A stretch of 64,000 bases of DNA from Canna indica. Lineage: Eukaryota > Streptophyta > Magnoliopsida > Zingiberales > Cannaceae. The stretch lies in the NCBI GenBank assembly GCA_034359265.1, contig CP136893.1:24684001-24748000 (forward strand), read 5' to 3'. This document shows positions 36,131 through 46,453 of this stretch, piece by piece. Below the pieces are notes generated by a model. The model made no database searches, was not told the origin of the DNA, and saw only the letters and a program-made list of their open reading frames with translations. The position numbers and the translations under genes were made by a program. Each line of letters starts with the position of its first letter. The first letter of the stretch is position 1.

Positions 36131-36179
36131 GAATTGCCCCTGTTGAAACTCGAGGGGCGCGGGACGCCATGAGGTAAAA

Positions 36180-39100
36180 TAACATCTCCTTCTGTTAATT
36201 CGTAAGTTTTCTATTTCACTAATCACCTTGCAGGAAACTCACCTTGACGATCTACGAGCTTCACGTCTCATAAAATCTTTTGGCCAGTTTTGGGCTAGTG
36301 CCTCTGGCGGTCTGATAATCTCTTGAGACACATCGGTCCTTACTGCTCAGGTTATCTCTATACAACCCTAATGTATCTCTGTCGTGGTGGGTATGAAAAA
36401 TTTTGAGTCATTTCTCTTTACGAATATTCATGCTAGTACAAATCCAAATATCCGACGTGATTTTTGGAACGACTTTTATTCGTTTGATTTCTCGAACTAC
36501 CCTTAGATTATCTGTGGAGATTTCAACTGTTATCTGGATGCTCACGATAAGATGGGTGGTCTCCCCTTTCGGCCGAGCGAGCATGTTTTGGACTTTCGTG
36601 AATTTGTTCGCAACTTGAATTTAATCGATTTGGGCTTTTCCAGAGCTCCTTTTACTTGGTGCAATAACAAGCACCCCTCGTCTAAAATTCAATTCCGTCT
36701 TGATCGTGTTTTTTCGAATGTTGCTTGGGTTCATTTTTATGATACCGCCAAAGTTAAGCACTTAAATCACGGCATTTCGGATCACTGTCCTCTTCTTTGT
36801 ACTTTTGGAAACTCCAGAAATCGTTCTAAGCTTTTTAAGTTTCAATCTTTTTGGACCGAATACTCGAAAAGTTTTGATGTTGTTTCTACGGCTTGGAATG
36901 AGGTTTTGCCAAACTTATTATTTTTTTTGAAAAATTTTCTATGGCTTTAAAATACACTCGGCATGCTCTGTCTACTTGGAACAAAAATAATCTTGGTCGG
37001 CTTGAGAATTTGCTTGATGATGTGACTGCGAGAATATCTAACTTTGAACTGTTTGATGCTTCTATTGGATTAAATGTCTGTGATGAATTACTACTTAAAT
37101 CGTGCTATAACCATGATTCGCCCCTTAGAAGACAAATAACTATGAAATGGTGGTGCAAAGCTAAAACTAAATGGACCATCGAGGGTGATTATAATTCTAC
37201 TTATTTTCATAGAATCGTTTCTATGCGTCGTCGAAATTTTTTTTTTAACTCTTTACTACTTGCTAATGGTTTAGTTGTGCATGATGATAACAACTTGCTT
37301 AAGGCTTTTGTAGACCATTATAAATCTTTGTGGGAAGCGGATAACACCTGTAATTTTAATTTCGTTATAAGTCTCCCTCATTTCAACATTGTTGCATGAG
37401 TCTCACATAGATAGCCTTGTGGCCCCATTCACCAAAGAGGAGGTTTGGTCTGTCATTAGGTCCATGCCAAATGGGAAAAGCCCTGGCCTTGACGATTTTA
37501 TCGTCGAGTTCTATAAAATCTACTGGCAAATCATCTCCCCAGCCTTTATACAATGGCTTAATGTTTTTCATTAAAATATTTTCTTTCCCCTGGATTGGAA
37601 CAGAACTATCCTGGCCTTTATTCCTAAAGGCCCGACGCCCACATCTACGAAGGACTTTAGGCCCATAGCTTTGTGCAACTTAAGTTATAGAATTCTAGCC
37701 AAAACTTTAGTTAATCGCATTCAGTCCATTCTGCCCCTCCTCATTTCGAACAAGCAGTTTGCCTTCGTAAAAGGTAAAATCATTCACGACAATATCTTGA
37801 TTGCTCAAGAGGCCGCTCACTCATTGTTTGACTCCAAAGGAAAAAACTTCCTTATCATGGTCAAACTCGATCTGGATAAAGCTTTCGATAAGCTATCGTA
37901 GAAGGCCATTATCTCCACGCTCCAAGCCTGTAATTTCCCTGAAAAATTCATCCTTTGGATCCAAACTTGCCTCTCCACGTCCACTTTCGCTTGCCTAGTT
38001 AACAACTAGTTGTCCCCATTTTTCACGTCCATGTGGGTCATTCGTTAGGGAGACCTCATCTCCCCCTGCCTCTATGTTTTGACGGCCCATACTTTGACCA
38101 ACTTGATCAACCTGGCGGTCACCCAAAAAAAGTTACCTCCTTTTCGTTTCAAAAATTCGGCCACCCTCAGCCACCTTATGTTTGTCGACGACATTCTGCT
38201 CATGTTTCTTGCAAACAAGAAAAGCCTTACCACTATCCAAAAAACTCTTGAGCTTTACTCCCAGCTCACTAGCGAATAGGTGAATTACAACAAGTCCGAG
38301 GTCTTCTTTCCCCGTAACACTACGCCGACTGTGATAAGAAGAATTAGCTCGACGCTTCAAATGAAAGTCGGATCATTTCCGTTCAAATACCTTGGCACCT
38401 AAATTGCCCCTAGGAGGCCACCTGCTAGCTCCTATAACTCCATCATTGATCATATAGCCAAGCTGGGATCTTGGCACTCTATCTATCTATCACAAGCTGG
38501 TAGAGTGGTCCTGATCAACTCGGTTTTGAACTCCATCCCCCTTCATTATATGACTGTTAGCTGGTCCCCAAAGCTGCATTAACAAAATTGAACAAATCAC
38601 GCGTGACTTCCTTTTGTCCAACATACTTGATAAGAAGGCTATTCACCACCTTAGCTGGGATGTGGTTACTTTGCCCAAATCTTCTGGTGGGCTCGGTATC
38701 TATGCCCTTAGCAATACAAGCCTTGCACTCCAAGCTAAGAGGGTGCAAAATTACCTAAACGGGGCCCCGACTCCCAAGGTGCGCACCTTATGTTGGAAAC
38801 TTCTTCACAGAAGGCTTCCTACCCGTTTGCGCCTCCTTCACCTTGGATTGCATACCCCCAACTCTTGCCCTTTTTGCCTTAATTCTCCTAAAATCACTGA
38901 CCATAAATGTACATTTCCTTCTCAAGTTTGGAGCTTGCTTTCACTAAGAACTGGTCAAGACTTTGCCCCCAAAGCTTCCGGGGGGCAAGGAGATTGGTTA
39001 TCCCTGAGCCCTTCTCCTACTTCCGCTTGGATTATTGCCTTAATTGCTAACACCTGCTGGTTCATTTGATTTTCCCGAAACGAGTTACTTTTTCAGGTAA

Positions 39101-39663
39101 GGCAGCCTACTCTCCCGGGCTTGGTGATCCGCATTCTTGCATTTTCCCAAAACTACTTCGAGCAGATACTACCTGAGGGCAACATCATTCGCATCCCTCA
39201 ACTGATAAAATGGATTCTCCCATCATAGGGTACTTTTAACTTTTAAGATAAATTGTGATGCATCTTTCTAAATTTTGCAGGCGGAATTGGATTTGTTCTT
39301 TGGGATAGTGCTGGCAGCCGCCTCTCGGCCACAAGTTCTTTTCTTGAAGGCAATTTCCCTCTCATCCTTGAAGCAAGTGCCGTTCGTGATGCACTTCGAT
39401 TTGCCATTACGCTAGACCTCCCACTGTTTATCATTGAATCTGACTCCAAAATGTTGATAAATGTACTTAATAGGACTTTAGAACCTCCATGGTCCATTTC
39501 GGCCCTAATCATCGACATATTTTTGCATAGTTTAAATTGTAATGTTAATGGCTTCTCTTTTTATTTTCGAGAAGCAAACAAAGTTGCTCATCGTGCGAGG
39601 CTTTGTAAGGACGAACAGGTTTGGTCCTCCATTCGTCCTTCTGAACTCGAGCATTTTTTGTAA
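36180..39663 (+). pseudogene. LINE ORF2 (endonuclease, reverse transcriptase, zf-RVT, RNase H)
   Basis: Endonuclease landmarks: QETHL near 36230, IICGDFNCYLDAHDK near 36505, FTWCNNK, LDRVFSN and the SDHCPL box near 36780. RT 37389-38400: SMPNGKSPGLDDF, KDFRPIALCN, VKLDLDKAFDKLS, and a catalytic box reading FVDD (MFVDDILLMF, about 38180). zf-RVT region about 38780-38940 (RRLPTRLRLL, CPFCLN). RNase H 39282-39660 (FVLWDSAGSRL, ESDSKMLINVLNR, FREANKVAHRA). Multiple nonsense codons (for example after KLS and in VNN-stop-LSP) and frameshifts inactivate it. Confidence 0.87.
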
Positions 39664-39727
39664 GATGATCTTTTTGGGCCTGACTTTTGCCGACTTTAAT
39701 ATAATTTTTATCTTCCCGAAAAAAAAA

Positions 39728-40125
39728 GTTTTTGCCCTTGTACTTGGCCGGTTGGGCACTTCCATGAGGACCAAAATAGAAAACTAGGTTTGTGATTGCG
39801 CAACATCTGAAATTTTTACTGGCAGTCGACATGGTCAACAAATAAACAAGTCAAGAACACAAAATAATTCACCCATCCGCGCGTGCAGTCTCACAATGAC
39901 GTCTTCTTACATTATGTTTCATGTGTCCGATGATAATAAAGAAGAGATATGGAGTTTATAGCAAAAGAATTACTTCAATATATATATAATAATTAAAGAG
40001 AAAAGAGAAGGCTAACATCTTATCGGCAGTAGCTGGTACACTTCACAGTTCAGCAAGCACGGACCTCAATCCTCATAAAACGTACGCACAACTCACCATT
40101 ACTCTGTCTCTCTCTCTCTCGTCCG
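39728..40125 (+). promoter_or_regulatory. Upstream region of the host gene with CT-rich leader
   Basis: Between the LINE tail and the ATG. A TATA-like CATAAAAC is near 40074. A CT microsatellite (TCTCTGTCTCTCTCTCTCTC, 40102-40120) lies just upstream of the start codon, a common feature of plant core promoters and leaders. The LINE ends only about 400 bp upstream, so distal promoter sequence may have been displaced. Confidence 0.4.
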
Positions 40126-41196
40126 ATGATGAAGAAGCTCATGGTATCCTCCAGCCCGGGGAGGGAGAAGCTGCCCGCGCCGCCTCGCCTGGCCCGCCTG
40201 CTCTATGGCAAGGCCGTGGAGTCCCGGAGCCGATGCCGCGCCGCCTCCGGCTCGTCCGCCGCCCGGTCCAGCCCTATGTTTGTGTCGCGGAGCAAGAGCC
40301 GCGGCCGCTCCGCATCGGCGGCGGTGGCTGCTGCTGCAGTGAATTCCGAGGGAGGTGAGCCCTCGTCGCCCAAGGTCACCTGCATCGGCCAAGTCCGTAT
40401 ACGAAAGAAGAGGTTGACCGAGCCGACGAGGTCTCAGCCGAAGAAGGCGAGGAGCAAGTCGCCAATGATGATGCCGTGCCGGTGCTTCCACAAGAGTTTT
40501 CTCTGCAGTATGTTCCCTGTTCGGAAGAGATCCCCGGGTGGCGGAGGCGACGGCGGACGACGCCAGTCGCTGTGGCGGAAGTGGGCGTGCATCCGATCTG
40601 GTTGGAGTGCGAGGTTCCGGCAGCGGAAGCCGTATCCGGTTAGGCCGCCGCCACCGCCCGAGTTGGTAACATTTTCGATTGAGGCATTTGATCGAGAAGA
40701 AGATGGAGGCGTCGAGGACGAGAAGGAAGAGGAGGCGACCAAGGCTTTAGAGTCGTCGGGGACGGCTTCGCCGCCGAAGAATGCCCTGCTGCTGATGAGA
40801 TGCCGTTCGGCGCCGCACAACCGTGCATCCTCTCTCGCCACCGCACGATTCGCGGTGTCTCCCCAGCCATCGCCAGAACCTCCGTCTGCTCCGCCGTTGG
40901 AGGAGGACGAGCAGCGAGATGAGCGAAAGATGACAAACTTCGCCAACGCCGGAGCTGCGCTCGTGCAGGAGGCGGATGCAGAGTCGGAGCAAGGCGACGA
41001 GGCGAGAGGTTCGGAATCGCAGCGGCCGCTGGTGCTGCCGCGGAGCAAGTCGGAGCCGGCGCGATGGGCGGCGACGAGGCTGGGGGATCCGGAGGTGGCC
41101 TCCTGCTTCTGGCCCAGCCAAAGCATCGTCGGTCGGCGTCGACGTTGGAGCCCCGCGGAGGAGAAGCCGGCCCCGCCGCTCCTCACCGCTACGTAG
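40126..41196 (+). CDS. Single-exon plant-specific basic protein of unknown function
   Basis: An uninterrupted frame of 356 codons; the second ATG (40129) would give MKKLM and is an equally good start. Three blocks are conserved, as I recall, in a plant family sometimes labelled 'protamine P1 family': PSSPKVTCIGQVRIRK (about 79-94), SPPKNALLLMRCRSAP (215-230) and RPLVLPRSKSEPAR (300-313). Between them are Ser/Arg-rich (30-60), Cys/Lys-rich (105-135), poly-Pro (173-178) and acidic (187-205, 258-267) stretches. The RCRSAP and SKSEPAR sequences look like phosphorylation or 14-3-3-type sites. No signal peptide or membrane helix. GC is far above the flanks. It is the only convincing intact host gene in the window; role unknown. 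Confidence 0.85.
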   Translation: MMKKLMVSSSPGREKLPAPPRLARLLYGKAVESRSRCRAASGSSAARSSPMFVSRSKSRGRSASAAVAAAAVNSEGGEPSSPKVTCIGQVRIRKKRLTEPTRSQPKKARSKSPMMMPCRCFHKSFLCSMFPVRKRSPGGGGDGGRRQSLWRKWACIRSGWSARFRQRKPYPVRPPPPPELVTFSIEAFDREEDGGVEDEKEEEATKALESSGTASPPKNALLLMRCRSAPHNRASSLATARFAVSPQPSPEPPSAPPLEEDEQRDERKMTNFANAGAALVQEADAESEQGDEARGSESQRPLVLPRSKSEPARWAATRLGDPEVASCFWPSQSIVGRRRRWSPAEEKPAPPLLTAT

Positions 41197-42339
41197 TCAT
41201 CAAGTTGGGCGGCGTCCTGTTACTTGTAGATGATGGGCTGTCTGTTTTCTTCTCCTTATCAATTTGCGTGTACTTAGTTAATCTATGAATGAAAAAGAAT
41301 TAAAGTAGACAATTAATTTAACTCCAGAAATCGAAGCGTGCACGAGTGTGCCTGAGCTTGATGCATGTATGGTTCCCAATAGAGGAGAATCTGCAGTTTG
41401 GCCATCAACTTTTGGGATGGAAGCAGAAGAAGAGACAACGATGCTGCCATGGAAAGAAGAAGCTGCTTTGTTCCGTACTCCTCGAGAGCAGTAAATTAAA
41501 TGGTCAGACTCATACGTTGATGTCCCAAGTCGTCTTCTCCACTCTCATGTATGTTTCGTTAATCATATAATACCACTGTTTGTCGAGGCAGAGCGCGCAC
41601 TGTCACGGCAAACTGAGAGAGACCTTAGGCCGGCAATGGCGGACACTGTAGAAGTTTAAAGGAAACTAGGGCTTTGAATGATTGATTTGATCTGTCGTGA
41701 GGCGTCAAATGAATGAGCTGCTGCGCCTCTGTTTCGTCACCTCATACATGCCATGGATGGCGATTTCTATGATCAGCAACATCTGAAGGGTAGAGATGAT
41801 GTACGCAACGTGATCGATGGAATGACAATAGCTGCCTCTATGTATCATCACTATATCAGTAAGAGATTCGATGGGTGGGATGTCGTTGTCTCGTATAGAT
41901 GGCAATTGATAGGATCACATGCAGCAAATTGAAAGGAAGAACAAACGGTGGTGGCGTCCACTGTTACTGCCTCACGCTCACGGGCATTATATTATGTAAA
42001 TCTATGATACGTTTTCTGTTTAAAAAATTAATAAAAATGTTTTATGTTTAAAATTCAGTTTGTGGATGATGTGATTTTTTTATAAAAAATTAATCAATTA
42101 TGTTTTAGTTGTTAAAAGTTAAAATTAATTTTCAATATATTTTCAAATATAATAAAAAAAACATTTTACTTGATGCCCTATATTATATTTAAATCAATAA
42201 CAATTGAAAATAATTGGCTAGAAAATATTAATGTTTTAGTCAATGTCATCACCCTACATTTGATGAATTTTAAAATTAAAATTAAAATAGAAAATTTTAA
42301 TTAAAAAATAAATTAATTATTTTTGATATCCTCCTCCCT

Positions 42340-42370
<31 letters not shown>

Positions 42371-43189
42371 TTAGGGCATGTTTATTTCATAAAATAAAGG
42401 ATGCGATAAGAAATTAATTTAAATTCTTTATTTCATTATAACACATATATTAAAAGAAATTAAAATTATAATAATATAAAAATTAATATTATGTCCAGTG
42501 CACATGGGATTAATATGTAAGATCAATCTTATTGAACTGTCGTTGGATTAAACTAGAATTTACTCGAACCAGCTTCTTTGAAATTTTAATCAAATTTGGG
42601 CTAGATTAAGGTGTTTATTGGTCTTGTTAGAGTTGGGTTTCAATGGCTGGGTTGTCATTTCTCAAGGGCTGCCATTTACTGTTTAAATAATTTAATGTTA
42701 TATTAATTTCAAAAAATAGCTCCTGGTTTTATGAAAATTATGAATTTTAGGTTGAAGTTCACCGTTACGTTAGGCTCTCGATAATGTGATATGTTAATTT
42801 GAATTTTTAGAATAATTTTATTAATTATAAAATCAATTTGCACTTTACAAAAGACTGGAAATATAATTTTTTATATTAATCCTACTATAAGTTTGGTAAC
42901 AATATATTTCTTTCCGATTTGACTTATTTGAATTAGAATTTAGTTTTTAAAATATTTTAACCGTGGTGCATGGATCATTAGAAATTAAAATGAACTTATT
43001 TGTTGTATTAATATAATCAACTTTCTTCATTAAGACTTATTATCAATTATTAGTCAGAACTATAATAAAATAATGTTGTCCAAATTATTATTATTATTAT
43101 TTTGAGCAAATAAATTTCACCACCTCAATGGCCACAATCTTCACCCCTCTCTCTCAAAGCACCTTCAATGATGTTGGAATTATGTCATT
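41197..43189. other. 3' flank of the host gene and AT-rich intergenic DNA
   Basis: A possible polyadenylation signal (AATGAAAAAGAATTAAAG) is at about 41286-41304. The small ORFs at 41346-41570 (plus) and 41705-41905 (minus) show no recognisable domain. 42000-43100 is AT-rich and includes an (AT)n microsatellite at 42341-42367. Confidence 0.5.
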
Positions 43190-43659
43190 AGTATGAATCT
43201 TTATTGCCCTACAGATTTCTATAAGATGTCATCCACGTATAACAGTAGTAGGACTTGAAAATCTGACCCTTGAAGTTGAAATAGAGAGCTATCTGATGTC
43301 GAGCTTGCATACTGGAGAGCAAGCTTGTCCATGCTACGCGTGCAATTGGAGATGTAGCCACCAAGGAAGCAATGGTGGGATCAACATGCTTAATTAGCCC
43401 ATGTTATCGAAGCCAGATCCTTCTCCCTGAATCATTGTCACTTGTCAGGAAGGGAGGGAAATGAACCATCAACATAAGAAATAGGATCATATCCTGGAAG
43501 CAATAGATCATGTTGTGCTTTCCATATCAAGTAATTGCTACTCCCAATCAATTTGATTGGGAGTTGAGCAGCCGGATTAATGGTTATGATTTGTCCTCCT
43601 TGAGCAATTGGGTTGATGATGCCATGAACGGAAGCAGCACAGGTTTCATTGGTTTCCAT
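43190..43659 (-). pseudogene. Copia gag N-terminal fragment
   Basis: Minus strand: IINPIAQGGQIITINPAAQL, PIKLIGSSNYLIWKAQ and YDPISYVDGSFPSLPDK match the start of plant copia gag (family form LPVKLNGSNYLLWKAQ..PLL.GY.L..YVDG). After 43438 it continues in other frames (KHVDPTIASLVATSPIARVAW, about 43390-43330) and fades. The rest of the element is missing. Confidence 0.82.
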
Positions 43660-43744
43660 TTAGGAGGAAGAGAAAAAAAAAAAAAGAACGATGCGAAGAA
43701 GAGAATGGTGGAGAAGCGGATTATTACTCATCGGAGTTTTTAGG

Positions 43745-43757
43745 TTTTGATACCATA
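43745..43757 (-). promoter_or_regulatory. Degenerate copia primer-binding site
   Basis: Minus-strand TGGTATCAAAACC, two changes from the iMet-type TGGTATCAGAGCC. It lies between the gag fragment and a putative 5' LTR and so fixes the element as minus strand. Confidence 0.65.
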
Positions 43758-43768
43758 TGTGAGTAGTA

Positions 43769-44256
43769 GGGGTGGAAATAGGTCAGATGGTCTGTCAGGA
43801 GTCTGTGGCATGACCTGGCTAGTTTTAAAAATAAATCAGGCCAAGATTTTGAAATGAACCTATTTTTCTTATCAGGCCAGACTCAGGCTTAATTTAAAGC
43901 CTATTGAGTGTGATAGGCCGACCTAGGCCTGTTAAGGTGATGTATATATAAATATATAAAATATAAAATATTATTTTATTACGTATTTATATTAAAATTA
44001 TTTTAATATAATAACTAATATTAATTTAATTTAATAAAACACCGGCCATAGGTCACAGGTCACAGGCCACAGGCCACAAGCTAGACCAATATTTTATATT
44101 GGAAGCAAGCTTCGTTAACAGGCCACAGGCCAGGCCAGACCAGGCCAATGAATAGGCAAGACTCAGACCAAAATTTAAGCCTATAACAGGCCACAGGCCA
44201 GGCTCAGGCTAATTTTCTACCATATAGGCCTGGCCTAGCCCGTTTCCACCCCTAGC
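43769..44256. mobile_element. hAT-type MITE
   Basis: Inverted ends built on GGGGTGGAAA (left) and TTTCCACCCCTA (right), with an 8-bp target duplication GAGTAGTA (43761-43768 and 44257-44264), typical of hAT elements. The interior repeats CAGGCCACAGGCCA-like units. No ORF. Confidence 0.85.
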
Positions 44257-44589
44257 GAGTAGTAAGCTGGAAATCAAAAAGACTTATTGTATTGAATATA
44301 GTAAAAAGGAACATATATTTATACAACATTGAGTATCAAATAAGATAATATACTAAAAAATCACAAGGTTTGCAGAAATTTTATGTTCTACCCGCATTTT
44401 CAAAATTCGTCTGTAAATACATAATATTTACATCCGTTTATGTTATCTATCAAATTGTCAAACGTCGTCTCAACTTAGCTGATGTGGAGGAAAACAACGC
44501 TTGCGTGGCCTGACGGCTTCATACGTGGTCTTCCTAGTTGTGGGTCTGTTATTAAAAAAGAATATATATATATATATATATTAAAAAGG

Positions 44590-44815
44590 AAAAAATATAT
44601 GCTGGGCCCCCTCATCATGCGCCAATGCGCCATCTCCTCCCACCCATCATCGGCACCACCCACACCCCCACCAGGTTCCCGATCATCATGATCTGGCTCG
44701 TCGTGTTCGCCATCATCGACCGAATCTTCTTCCCCTTCGTGAAGCACTGCCAGCAGCAGGATGGGCACCACGAACACCCACCACAGAGCGTGCTGCGCGC
44801 CGCCGCCGAGGCGGA
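44590..44815. other. Second captured GC-rich fragment in the same Pack-MULE, unidentified
   Basis: GC-rich and codon-like on both strands (minus: ALWWVFVVPILLLAVLHEG; plus: IIMIWLVVFAIIDRIFF). I cannot assign a family or a coding strand. Another GC-rich block at 45300-45560 (minus, HDEIRRENEALLTSAAHAA) may be a third capture. Confidence 0.35.
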
Positions 44816-44819
44816 CGAA

Positions 44820-45290
44820 GCTTGTCGGCGTGGACTCGGAATGCTACAAGTACAGAGCAGAGGCATTTTAGGGCTTCCCAACCTGTTCAGCTCTTGAACA
44901 ATTTGGTGGAAGAAGGCGACGCCAAGCGCTTGGACAACGTGGATTGGGAAGATGTGTTTGTTCTCCAAGACGACAACCAATGGCCATCCAACCCACCCGA
45001 GTTCAAGTAATTAATTTCATCTAACGCCTTCTGTGCAATACTTTAATTATTTTAGGATTAATCAATCGTTGTTTTGTCTGCAGAGAAACCATGCGGGAGT
45101 ACAGGGAAAAGCTGAGGAAGCTCGCCGAGAAGCTGATGGAAATAATGGATGAGAACCTAGGCCTCGAGAAGGGCTGCATCAAGAATGCCTTCTCCGCAGT
45201 GGCGAGCACGAGCCCTTCTTCGGCACCAAGGTTAGCCACTACCCGCCATGCCCACACAAGGACCTCCGAGCGACCAAGCCGTGAACGAGG
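44820..45290 (+). pseudogene. Captured ACC oxidase (2-oxoglutarate/Fe(II) oxygenase) gene fragment with intron
   Basis: A first exon part (SQPVQLLNNLVEEGDAKRLD, DVFVLQDDNQWPSNPPEF) ends at 45006. A 77-bp intron with GTAATT donor and TGTCTGCAG acceptor runs 45007-45083. The second exon part has ETMREYREKLRKLAEKLMEI and DENLGLEKGCIKNAFS, then frameshifts before GTKVSHYPPCPHKDL (about 45223-45270). These are the pre-catalytic parts of ACC oxidase, which makes ethylene from 1-aminocyclopropane-1-carboxylate. The Fe-binding His/Asp and Arg-x-Ser regions are absent, so no activity. An intron in the copy shows capture from DNA, not cDNA. Confidence 0.85.
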
Positions 45291-46078
45291 GCCCCTATGG
45301 CGGCATGAGCGGCGCTGGTGAGGAGGGCTTCGTTCTCTCGCCGAATCTCGTCATGGTTAGCGATGCCCACCATGACGGTGGCAGTAGTGGCAGTGGCCTT
45401 GTGCTGCACACGGATGTGGGTGATGGCGCCTCCAGTCTTGGTCGCCATGGTTGGGGATCGATATGAATTATGATGAGCTGTAACAATCGCTCGTGGTAGA
45501 AAATTTATAAGAGGAGCCGACAACGACTATCAAGATGGTCGACGTCGCCTCCCCTGTCGCCATGGATTGCACGAGCAAGCTAAGCTCTGGATACAGGGTG
45601 GTTTACATGAGGTAGTGTTGCAAGGTGGCATTGGTGGTGGAAGAAGAAGAGAAGATAGAGAAAAATACGTGGGACTATATATATATATATATATTTCATT
45701 TCAATAACGGGCTCACAACTAGGTAGGCCACATATGAAGCCGTTAGGCCACGCAAGCATCATTTTCCTACACGTCAGCTAAGTTGAGATGGAGCTTGATA
45801 ATTTGTTAGATGGCATAAACGGATATAAAGGTTGTGGATTTATAGGTGAATTTTAAAAACACATGTAGAACATAAAATTTTTGCAAACCTTGTGATTTTT
45901 TAGTCTATTATCTCGTATTAATGAATAACCTGGGTACACGACACATGTAGGGTAAAAAATAAAGAATCGTGAATACAATTTTGAATAGTGCTCCATTAGA
46001 CAATGGTTTTATGGAGATATTTCTAGGTATTAAGTTTTGATTTAATATATGTTTGATTACTACGATTAGCTTTTGTTC

Positions 46079-46453
46079 ATGCATGAGGATCGGAGTAGTC
46101 TAGTCCGATTTAGTGTCTCCTATTTAGGTTCAACGCCGGGGGGGGGGGGGGGGGGCTACAAAAGATACTCTGACGCTCAAGTTAGTGGGACTTCAAGGTG
46201 GAGGTAACATAATATGAAACTTAGATTACCCGAGGCATGTCGTGTCTGTATTTATTACAGGTGGAGATGATGACGCCGCTCGATAATCTCGCGGGGATAT
46301 TGCTCAGAATATGGATCGAGGTTGATCCTGAAGATGGAGGACTCGTAATGACGTATCCCTCGTGATAAGAAAGGACGTGGATGTCCATGTATGGTCGGAT
46401 GGAGCTGTCTCATTTTGCTCGAGTTGGGTGGTGGGGTGCTACTGGGTCTAATC
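46079..46453 (-). mobile_element. Truncated gypsy LTR (same family as 21878-30293)
   Basis: Starts TGCATGAGGATCGG and shares GGTTCAACGCCGGG, CTACAAAAGATACTC, GGTGGAGATGATG and CTCGTGATAAG-type blocks with the LTRs at 21878 and 29899. A run of 18 G occupies 46138-46155. It breaks off at GGGTCTAATCCACC and is followed at once by LINE sequence. Confidence 0.8.

Larger units (their letters stand above)
34046..39727 (+). mobile_element. Nearly full-length L1-type LINE with RNase H
   Basis: ORF1 (DUF4283 and CCHC knuckle) and ORF2 (endonuclease, RT, zf-RVT, RNase H) are in the usual order. They end in nine A after TTATCTTCCCG (39719-39727). Target duplications could not be matched. The 5' end is set at the first plausible ORF1 codon. 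Confidence 0.87.
44344..45910. mobile_element. Pack-MULE with captured ACC oxidase fragment
   Basis: Long inverted arms: 44344-44560 and 45690-45910 are complementary over about 200 bp (outer ACTAAAAAATCACAAGGTTTG; inner GGCCTGACGGCTTCATACGTGG, CTTAGCTGATGTGGAGG). Long arms enclosing GC-rich host-derived sequence define a Pack-MULE. A 9-bp duplication could not be matched confidently, so edges may shift by some bases. (TA)n runs lie just inside both arms. Confidence 0.82.
43759..46078 (-). mobile_element. Putative copia 5' LTR split by a hAT MITE and a Pack-MULE
   Basis: Sequence upstream of the primer site (minus sense) is in pieces: 43759-43768, 44257-44343 and about 45911-46078. The middle piece has a TATA box (minus GTATAAATATATG, near 44320). 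The leftmost minus end starts TGAACAAAAGC next to the gypsy LTR. No partner LTR in the window. Confidence 0.45.

Noticed and set aside
40434..41186. 250-codon ORF on the minus strand overlapping the host gene
   Set aside because: It is the complement of the GC-rich plus-strand gene, whose protein has family-like conserved blocks; the minus frame is low-complexity and unrecognisable.
41705..41905. 66-codon minus-strand ORF downstream of the host gene
   Set aside because: No recognisable family and a stop shortly upstream; could be a decayed exon, but the sequence alone does not support it.
44475..44980. Minus-strand ORFs over the ACC oxidase fragment
   Set aside because: The plus strand carries the ACC oxidase exons with proper splice sites; the minus frames there are shadows. 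Only 44590-44815 remains of uncertain strand.
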